Shown here: positions 40,613-46,234 of the stretch, one piece after another
How positions within the stretch are numbered: the stretch's first letter is position 1
How the letters are laid out: each line of letters starts with the position of its first letter
Origin: Actinomycetota bacterium
GTDB taxonomy: Bacteria; Actinomycetota; Thermoleophilia; Gaiellales; Gaiellaceae
Reading direction: 5' to 3'
Length of the DNA: 46,234 nucleotides
NCBI GenBank assembly: GCA_005884945.1
Contig: VAYM01000140.1
Coordinates: forward strand, 1-46,234
Position numbers and translations under genes: made by a program
The notes under the pieces: generated by a model
Databases searched by the model: none
What the model was told of the DNA's origin: nothing
What the model saw: only the letters and a program-made list of their open reading frames with translations

Positions 40613-41244
40613 CAGAGCACGGCCACGACCACGACCATTCGCACGAGCCGATCACGAACGGTGACGAACCTTCAGCCGGCGCGCGGGCGCGCGCGCTCGA
40701 GGACCTCCTCGTCGAAAAGGGCGTGATCACCCGAGAGGACGTCCGCCGCAAAGTCGACGCGCTCGTCTCGCGAACGCCCGCCGACGGTGCGCGGCTCGTT
40801 GCGCGCGCGTGGGTCGATCCGGAGTTCAAGCAGCGGCTGCTCGCGGACGCTCGGGCCGCGGCGCTCGAGCTCGGCCTCGACCCGGGACCTGCGCCGGTCG
40901 TCGTCGCCGTCGAGAACACCGACGAGGTGCACCACATGGTCGTCTGCACGCTCTGCTCCTGTTACCCACGCGGGCTGCTCGGGCCGCCGCCGGCCTGGTA
41001 CAAGAGCCTGGCCTACCGCTCTCGCGCCGTCTCCGATCCTCACGGCGTGCTGGCGGAGTTCGGAGTGGAGCTGGGGGACGACGTCGAGCTGCGCGTGCTC
41101 GACTCGACATCGGAGATTCGCTACCTCGTCGTCCCGCGCCGACCCGCAGGTACCGCGGCGATGAGCGAGGACGAGCTTGCAACGCTCGTCACGCGTGACT
41201 CGATGGTCGGCGTCGCGCAACCGGCGGCGCCGGTGCCGGCATAG
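40609..41244 (+). CDS. nthA: Nitrile hydratase alpha subunit, cobalt type
   Basis: A 211-residue catalytic subunit. VVCTLCSCYPRGLLG is the metal claw; Thr in CTLCSC marks the cobalt type (iron enzymes have Ser). PPPAWYKSLAYRSRAV, VLAEFGVEL and LDSTSEIRYLVVPRRPAG complete the family pattern. The N terminus starts MTEHGHDHDHSHEP, a His-rich tail that could hold or deliver cobalt. No P14K/NhlE-type activator gene is recognisable, and no amidase is nearby. The reaction may be nitrile hydration or, by analogy to the split layout, thiocyanate hydrolysis. Confidence 0.9.
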   Translation: MTEHGHDHDHSHEPITNGDEPSAGARARALEDLLVEKGVITREDVRRKVDALVSRTPADGARLVARAWVDPEFKQRLLADARAAALELGLDPGPAPVVVAVENTDEVHHMVVCTLCSCYPRGLLGPPPAWYKSLAYRSRAVSDPHGVLAEFGVELGDDVELRVLDSTSEIRYLVVPRRPAGTAAMSEDELATLVTRDSMVGVAQPAAPVPA

Positions 41245-41843
41245 TGGACGCCGATGCGGTCGAGCTTCGCGTGCTCGGCTGCCTGATCGAGAAGCAGCGG
41301 ACGACGCCCGACCAGTACCCGCTGTCCCTCAATGCGCTCCGCCTCGCGTGCAACCAGACGACGAACCGGGACCCGGTCGTCGACTACGACGAGACGACGA
41401 TCCGCTCCGCGCTAACCCGTCTGTCGAACCGCGGTTGGGCGCGGCTCGCGAGCGGGCCGGGCAGTCGCGCCGCGAAGTACCGCCATCTGTTCGCCGAGGC
41501 GCTGAGCCTCGCGGACGAAGAGATCTCGCTGCTGGCGGTGTTGGTGCTGCGCGGCCCGCAGACGCCGGGCGAGCTGAAGCAGCGGACGGAGCGGCTCCAC
41601 TCCTTCGAGTCGCTCGCAGCGCTCGAGGACACGCTCTCGCGGCTGGTCGAGCGCGACCTCGTGGAACGCCTACCGAGGCAGCCCGGTCAGAAGGAGGTGC
41701 GGTACCGGCAGCTCCTCGGCGGTGGGGATGACGAGGCCGCCGCGGCCGAGGAGCCCGGCCGGGAGAGCGACCTCGCCCAACGCGTGGCCGCGCTCGAGGA
41801 ACGGATCGAGCGGCTCGAGAGCGAGCTGCGGCCGTCGGAGTAG
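41244..41843 (+). CDS. YceH/DUF480 family protein
   Basis: A 199-residue winged-helix protein of the YceH family: ELRVLGCLIEKQRTTPDQYP, SLNALRLACNQTTNR and LAVLVLRGPQTPGELKQR are signatures. The last 20 residues form a coiled coil (LAQRVAALEERIERLESELR). Its role is unknown. Its GTG overlaps the alpha subunit stop by one base (TAGTG), placing it at the end of the operon. Confidence 0.92.
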   Translation: MDADAVELRVLGCLIEKQRTTPDQYPLSLNALRLACNQTTNRDPVVDYDETTIRSALTRLSNRGWARLASGPGSRAAKYRHLFAEALSLADEEISLLAVLVLRGPQTPGELKQRTERLHSFESLAALEDTLSRLVERDLVERLPRQPGQKEVRYRQLLGGGDDEAAAAEEPGRESDLAQRVAALEERIERLESELRPSE

Positions 41844-41905
41844 CGTGGGAGGAGGCCGTCGCTCCGCCGCGTTTAAAGAGCCGCGCCGCGGCGATATCGA
41901 CTCCG

Positions 41906-41989
41906 ATGCTCGGGGTATGGGTCGGAGCGGCGCTAGCGGGAGCCCTGGTGTTCCTCTTTGCGCGCTACGACTTCCGCCATCGTCACTAG
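41906..41989 (+). CDS. 27-aa putative single-pass membrane peptide
   Basis: Too short for the ORF track: MLGVWVGAALAGALVFLFAR then YDFRHRH. One hydrophobic helix and a basic, His-rich tail. A TATCGA box ends 5 nt before the ATG; there is no ribosome site. It lies between YceH and the convergent UbiA gene. It could be chance, but the hydrophobic/basic pattern is peptide-like. Confidence 0.35.
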   Translation: MLGVWVGAALAGALVFLFARYDFRHRH

Positions 41990-41997
41990 ACGCGAGC

Positions 41998-42969
41998 TCA
42001 GCCCTTGTAACCGATGATTACTTGCTGCGGCTCGGCGGCAAGGGCTGCAACGCTGACGAGGAACGCGGCGGCGAGCGCAGAGCCGAGCGCGAGCGCCTCG
42101 CCCGGCGATGCGCCGCTTCCGGCGAGAATCGACCACGCGAGCACGCAGAGGAGGAGCCCGTTGCCGAGGCGCGCGCCGAGGCCGATCGCGACCTGCTCCG
42201 AGCGGCCCTCGCCGGCGACCCACAGGCGGCGTAGCATCCACGCGATCGCAGCGACGAACGGCTGAACCAGGAGCACGAGCCGGACGTCCAGCGCCAGGGC
42301 CAGCACGACGTCGGCCGCGACCAGCGCGGCGAGACTCGTGCCACAGGTGACGCCCTTGCCGAAACGCAGGAGCAGCGTCGGCTTCCCGTAGCGGGCATCG
42401 CCTTCGCGGTCACGGAAGTCCTTCAGGGCGATGCGGGCGGTAAAGAGGAGAAAGAGCGCGACGATCAGGGAGGACTGCGCATGCCGCAGCGATCCACGGG
42501 CCGCGACGATGCCGACGGAGTAGGGGATGACGACGTACGCGAGACCGAGCGCGACGGGTGCACCGGCGACGCGGTACGAAAGGCGGACGGGCCACGCCGA
42601 GTAGACCTGGCTGATAACGAGCGCTCCTCCGATCAGGGCGACCGCCCGCCAACCGAGCGGGACGGCGGCGAGGAGGGCGAGCACCAAGGCGGCGACGTGC
42701 AGCACGAGCAACTCGGTGCGTGAAGCCGTCCCCTCGACCAGCGGGCGGCCGGCGTCGCGGGGGTGGTTCACGCGGTCGATCTCCTCGTCGGCGAGGTCGT
42801 TGAGCGCGGTCGCGGCGACGTAGCTCGATGCGAGTGCGAGCGCCGCCCATACGTAACGGAGCCCGAGCTCCAGCCGTGCCTCGCGAGCCGCCCCGAGCAG
42901 CATGAAGATCGCGACCATCGCTGCGACGCGATAGCGCAACATCACCACGTACAGCCGGGGAAGCTTCAC
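41998..42969 (-). CDS. UbiA-family prenyltransferase
   Basis: A 323-residue membrane enzyme with about nine helices. The first Asp-rich motif NDLADEEIDRVNHP and the second KDFRDREGDARYGK are intact; they bind Mg2+ and a polyprenyl diphosphate. Members prenylate quinone precursors, protoheme or, in actinobacteria, attach phosphoribose to decaprenyl phosphate; the aromatic or sugar acceptor here is unknown. GTG start, overlapping the upstream membrane gene by GTGA. The ORF track hides it inside a 764-aa frame. Confidence 0.85.
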   Translation of the reverse strand: MKLPRLYVVMLRYRVAAMVAIFMLLGAAREARLELGLRYVWAALALASSYVAATALNDLADEEIDRVNHPRDAGRPLVEGTASRTELLVLHVAALVLALLAAVPLGWRAVALIGGALVISQVYSAWPVRLSYRVAGAPVALGLAYVVIPYSVGIVAARGSLRHAQSSLIVALFLLFTARIALKDFRDREGDARYGKPTLLLRFGKGVTCGTSLAALVAADVVLALALDVRLVLLVQPFVAAIAWMLRRLWVAGEGRSEQVAIGLGARLGNGLLLCVLAWSILAGSGASPGEALALGSALAAAFLVSVAALAAEPQQVIIGYKG

Positions 42970-43796
42970 TTCGGCGTGACGACCTTGAGCGGCCAGATCG
43001 ACGTCAGCACGAGGACGTAGACGACCCACAGCACGTGGTAGAGCGCGAGGAAGTAGAGGCCGACCCAGAAGAAGCTCATGTACATCGTGGCGTCGCCGAG
43101 TGCGTGCGCGCGCTTCGACGTCGCGTCGAACGCGAGCGCGGCGAACGCCGTTGCCGCCGCGAGCGCGAGCGCGACGAGCAGCGATACGCCCGAGGAGAAC
43201 ACGAAGTCGAGGTAGTCGAGGCCGCCGAAGAGCGGCAGCAGCAGGATGAGGATCGCGCCGCCGCTTCCGATCCCGAGCAGGAAGAGGACGACGAGAGCGA
43301 TCGCGAGCCCGCGCGGAATCCGCGGCACCGGATCGGCGACCGCGATGTGCGCGATCCTGCCCCGGAAGAACCGGTAGAGCAAGACGTACACGACCGCATA
43401 GAGCAGGAAGATCAACGAGGCGGCGGCAACCGCGGCGAGGCTGTCGTCGATCTCGAACCCGCTCGTCAGGTTGCGAGTCTGGTTGACGTCGTAGAACCCG
43501 TGCGGCGCGAGCGCGAGCTTGACGACGATCACGAGCGTGTTGAAGAGGACGGCGTAGAGGCCGACCTTCACAGGTAGGCGCAGGTCGCTGCGGATGCCCC
43601 AGAACAGTGCGAGCGCGCAGATGACGCTGACGATGACCGCCGTCTCGATGAGCATGCGAACGGGCGGAACGTCTCCGCCGCCGGAAACCGTGCGCGGGAC
43701 GAGCATCACGACACCGAGCGACAGCGCGCCGGCGACGGCGAACTTGAGGAGCAGCGTCGGGGCAAGCGTGGCGCGGGTTGTCGGCTCGGAGGACAC
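42966..43796 (-). CDS. Polytopic membrane protein of unknown function
   Basis: A 276-residue protein with seven or eight hydrophobic segments, short loops and no catalytic motif that I recognise. It starts with a GTG 33 nt after the HIT gene's stop and overlaps the UbiA gene by GTGA, so it belongs to that operon. Confidence 0.7.
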   Translation of the reverse strand: MSSEPTTRATLAPTLLLKFAVAGALSLGVVMLVPRTVSGGGDVPPVRMLIETAVIVSVICALALFWGIRSDLRLPVKVGLYAVLFNTLVIVVKLALAPHGFYDVNQTRNLTSGFEIDDSLAAVAAASLIFLLYAVVYVLLYRFFRGRIAHIAVADPVPRIPRGLAIALVVLFLLGIGSGGAILILLLPLFGGLDYLDFVFSSGVSLLVALALAAATAFAALAFDATSKRAHALGDATMYMSFFWVGLYFLALYHVLWVVYVLVLTSIWPLKVVTPK

Positions 43797-43829
43797 CCGA
43801 GGCGTAGTGAACGGCAGGCGCCGGACGGC

Positions 43830-44312
43830 TCAGCCCGCGGGCCAGATGTCCGCGAGCTTCCGCCGCGTCTCCGCGAGATGCTCGGGGAGCACCTTCACGT
43901 CGGCGAGGACGGGCATGAAGTTCGTGTCGCCGGCCCAGCGCGGCACGACGTGGAGGTGGACGTGGTCGACGACTCCGGCGCCCGCCACGCGGCCGAGGTT
44001 CCAGCCGATGTTGTACGCCTGCGGCGCGTACAGCTGCGCGAGCCCGCCCATGCCCGAGGAGGCCAGGCGGTGCAGCTCGAGGATCTCGTCGTCCTCGAGC
44101 TCGCCGAACTCGCCGACGTGCCGGTTCGGCGCGACCATGAAATGGCCCGACGCGTACGGGAACTTGTTCAGCAGGACGATCGCACGCGCGCCGCGATGCA
44201 CGACGAGCCGCTGCTCGTCGTCGCCCTCGACGGCCGCGCAGAAGACGCACCCGGTCTCGTCGTCCGCTGACTTGATGTACTCGAGGCGCCACGGCGCCCA
44301 GAGCCGCTCCAT
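43830..44312 (-). CDS. HIT-family nucleotide hydrolase
   Basis: A 160-residue histidine-triad protein. The HVHLHVVPRW motif carries the nucleophilic His; the opening MERLWAPWRLEYI and a GCVFC site (likely zinc) mark the actinobacterial Ap4A-hydrolase/phosphorylase-like branch. It cleaves dinucleoside polyphosphates or nucleoside phosphoramidates. The ATG at 44312 shares its last base with the stop of the small membrane gene upstream (TAATG). The track's 266-aa ORF adds a false extension. Confidence 0.9.
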   Translation of the reverse strand: MERLWAPWRLEYIKSADDETGCVFCAAVEGDDEQRLVVHRGARAIVLLNKFPYASGHFMVAPNRHVGEFGELEDDEILELHRLASSGMGGLAQLYAPQAYNIGWNLGRVAGAGVVDHVHLHVVPRWAGDTNFMPVLADVKVLPEHLAETRRKLADIWPAG

Positions 44313-44476
44313 TACCGCTCGTCGTCGTTCGTGTCGGCCTGGGCCGGGTCGACCTCGGCTCTGACGCGAAGGGCCGTGAGCCACGCGAGCGATCCGAGCA
44401 TGCCGGCGACGAGAAGGAGAGATGTGGTGAGGAGGATCGCTTGCACGACGGCTGGGCGAATGTTCGGTCCGGGCAA
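44312..44476 (-). CDS. Small single-pass membrane protein
   Basis: A 54-residue protein: a short polar start, one helix (VVQAILLTTSLLLVAGMLGS) and an acidic tail ending in NDDER. The TTG at 44476 is chosen because GGAAGGAG lies 5 nt upstream; the track uses a GTG at 44500. Translation is coupled to the HIT gene (TAATG). Function unknown. Confidence 0.6.
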   Translation of the reverse strand: MPGPNIRPAVVQAILLTTSLLLVAGMLGSLAWLTALRVRAEVDPAQADTNDDER

Positions 44477-44545
44477 GAGGACTCCTTCCCGGACGCTCAC
44501 GAAATAGGCCTCGTGACGCCGAAAGATGGGCCACTGGCTGCCGCG

Positions 44546-45532
44546 TCAGAGCCAGCGCTTGTGGCGGAAGAAGGCGACGAGACTGAGCGCCGTCGCCAGC
44601 ATCACGCCTGAGATCGTCCAGAACGCCCATGGCGTGTCGAAGCCCGGGAAGTGCACGTTCATGCCGAAGATCCCTGAGATGAGCGTGAGCGGCAGGAGGA
44701 TGACACTGACCACCGTCAGGATTCGCAGCACGTTGTTCTGCCGGTGCGCGATCACGGACTCGTTCGTGTCCTCGAGCCCGTCGATGACCTCTTTGTAGTT
44801 GTCGAGCAGGTCCCAGATGCGTTCCGCCGCGTCGACGAGGTCGTCGAAGTAGAGCTCGAGCTCCTCCGGCAGGAACCGTTCCACGTGACGCTCGAGCAGC
44901 CGTAGCGTCGAGCGCTCGGGCTTGATGATCTTGCGGTAGGAGATGATCTCCTGCTTCGCGTTCGAGATGTCGCGGACGATGTCTTCGGAGCGCCCCTCGA
45001 ACACGTCGTCCTCGAGCGAGTCGAGCTTGTGACCGATCTTGTCGAGGATCGGGAAGCAGTAGTCGAACAGGTCGTCGAGCACCTCGTACAGGAGCCGTCC
45101 CGAGCCCTTCGAGAAGAGCTGCGAGCGCAGGGCCGCGTCCTCGTAGCAGCGCTGGAACAGCCGCGTCACCGGCAAGAGCTCGACGTTCGGCAGCGTGACG
45201 AGGTAGTCCGGGCCGAGGAAGAAGTCGAGCTCCGCCGCGTTCAGGCGCTGGATCGTCTTGTCGTAGACGGGAAAGTGGAGGACGCCGAAGAGGTATTCCG
45301 GATAGTCGTCGACCTTCGGCCGCTGGCGGCGGGAGAGCACGTCCTCGATGTCGAGCGCATGCCAGTCGAATCGCTGCGCGAGTGCCGTCGCCTCTTCGAG
45401 CCGCGGCGCGTCGAGATGGATCCAGGTCAGTCCGTCGGAGTGGAGCTCGGCCAGCCGGCTACGCGGCTCGGCACGTGCAGAGACGACCTCGCCAGGAGGC
45501 CTCGTTCGCCGGATGCGCGGGACGATGGGCAC
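44546..45532 (-). CDS. corA: CorA-type magnesium/cobalt channel
   Basis: A 328-residue CorA protein: a soluble alpha/beta N-terminal domain, a long stalk helix (about 200-270) and two C-terminal membrane helices with the pore signature FGMNVHFPG (GMN). It forms pentamers and imports Mg2+ or Co2+. It would be a plausible cobalt source for the nitrile hydratase, but it is 3.3 kb away and in no shared operon. GTG start. Confidence 0.95.
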   Translation of the reverse strand: MPIVPRIRRTRPPGEVVSARAEPRSRLAELHSDGLTWIHLDAPRLEEATALAQRFDWHALDIEDVLSRRQRPKVDDYPEYLFGVLHFPVYDKTIQRLNAAELDFFLGPDYLVTLPNVELLPVTRLFQRCYEDAALRSQLFSKGSGRLLYEVLDDLFDYCFPILDKIGHKLDSLEDDVFEGRSEDIVRDISNAKQEIISYRKIIKPERSTLRLLERHVERFLPEELELYFDDLVDAAERIWDLLDNYKEVIDGLEDTNESVIAHRQNNVLRILTVVSVILLPLTLISGIFGMNVHFPGFDTPWAFWTISGVMLATALSLVAFFRHKRWL

Positions 45533-45579
45533 CGGTACTGAGGGGGTCGTCGACGATCGCTGTCACCACGTTCGCCATG

Positions 45580-46234
45580 TTACCCGGGTGGGCCTGCAAC
45601 CAAGCTCGTTGCCGGCTCCACGTGCGGCGTGCGCAGCGCACCCCCCGGCAGCACGCGCTCGAGGCCGAGGGCCCAGCCGCCCGCCACGAGCTGCAGCGCC
45701 GCCGCGACCGGCCAGAGCGCGAACGGCGCGTGCTGCAGCACGAAGCCGCCGCCGGCGGGCCCGATGATCCACCCGATCTGCCACGACTGGCTCGAGAACG
45801 CGAGGTAGCGACCGACGGCGCGCGGCGTCGCGAGGTCGGTGGCGAGCGGGAGGTGGATCGTCCCGTGCAGGCACTCGCCGACGGCGAAGACGATGGTGAT
45901 CGCAGCGAGCAGCACCGCCGCGGTCCAGCGCGACGTCCAGTAGCCCACCGCGTCGAAGCCGAGCAGCGACACAGCCCAGACGCCGCACATGAGCGCGAGC
46001 CCGCGCATGCGTCTGTGTCCTTCCATCAGCTTCGCGATCGGCAGCTGCGCGAGGACGACGACGAACGAATCGACGGCCCAGATGACGCCGATTCCCTCGG
46101 GGCTCACGTGCGCCTGGTTCTTCGCGAACGGCGGCAGGAGCTCGACCCAGATCGCGACGCTCGTCGCGATCACGAGCGCATTGAGGCCGACGTAGCTCAT
46201 GAACACACGGTTGCGAACGACCTCCCCGTAGCCG
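45580..46234 (-). CDS. MFS transporter, C-terminal half (partial)
   Basis: The frame stays open to the end of the window (GYGEVVRNRVFMSYVG), so the 5' part is outside. The visible 218 residues hold six hydrophobic segments of the second MFS half, including SPEGIGVIWAVDSFVVVLAQ and FSSQSWQIGWIIGPAGGGF. It resembles DHA1-type drug/sugar exporters such as MdtH or YdeE; substrate unknown. It ends 47 nt before corA on the same strand. Confidence 0.8.
   Translation of the reverse strand, partial: GYGEVVRNRVFMSYVGLNALVIATSVAIWVELLPPFAKNQAHVSPEGIGVIWAVDSFVVVLAQLPIAKLMEGHRRMRGLALMCGVWAVSLLGFDAVGYWTSRWTAAVLLAAITIVFAVGECLHGTIHLPLATDLATPRAVGRYLAFSSQSWQIGWIIGPAGGGFVLQHAPFALWPVAAALQLVAGGWALGLERVLPGGALRTPHVEPATSLVAGPPG

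Noticed and set aside
45459-45641. Minus-strand 60-aa ORF upstream of corA
   Set aside because: Composition is erratic and it overlaps the corA start; more likely the corA leader.

Overview
This window looks like a chromosomal segment of a high-GC actinobacterium, most likely class Thermoleophilia (Gaiellales/Solirubrobacterales-like). That is an inference from very high GC at third codon positions, WhiA, a UvrC-to-glycolysis gene neighbourhood, HemQ, and the many genes that start 6-10 nt after a TANNNT box with no Shine-Dalgarno (leaderless style). No rRNA, IS element, phage module or CRISPR array was seen. One tRNA (Gly-CCC) is present. The sequence is densely coding on both strands, with many ATGA/GTGA overlaps.

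Layout. 1-3.7 kb: tail of a PxKF protein, a lone Flp pilin, a DRG/Obg-like TGS GTPase, a secreted NlpC/P60 hydrolase and a Bcp peroxiredoxin. 3.7-10.2 kb: small membrane proteins, a UPF0104-type membrane protein, a CPA2 antiporter, HemQ and two tandem secreted glycosidase paralogs. 10.2-14.6 kb: uvrC with no canonical start codon, a TPR protein with a damaged-looking HTH followed by a 55-aa secreted peptide, and a second UPF0104-type protein. 14.6-22.8 kb: pruA, ogt, whiA, a 300-bp array of eight hairpins, then gapA-VOC-pgk-tpiA-gpmI. 22.8-27 kb: ECF sigma factor, Ser/Thr kinase, lipoprotein, phosphoesterase, M48 protease, DUF3467. 27-31.5 kb: a frameshifted K+ channel, argS, glpX and class I aldolase. 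31.8-35.8 kb: L,D-transpeptidase, tRNA-Gly, YjbR protein, a sigma-factor/LuxR-HTH fusion, a DUF892 ferritin-like protein and a TPR membrane protein. 36-38.1 kb: a RiPP-like cassette (28-aa peptide, 105-aa protein with duplicated FPxGIPxP motifs, radical SAM enzyme, thiopeptide-type LanB C-domain protein). 38.1-41.8 kb: GNAT, M32 carboxypeptidase, a three-gene split nitrile hydratase and YceH. 42-46.2 kb: UbiA prenyltransferase, membrane proteins, HIT hydrolase, CorA and a partial MFS transporter.

How the genes work together. gapA, pgk, tpiA and gpmI form a lower-glycolysis operon, with glpX and class I aldolase nearby covering the fructose-bisphosphate step in both directions. The most novel-looking parts are the RiPP-like cassette, the HTH-TPR/secreted-peptide pair, the sigma-LuxR fusion, the split cobalt-type nitrile hydratase with a His-rich tail, and the hairpin array upstream of gapA. 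Functions are from reading motifs by eye; no database search was possible.
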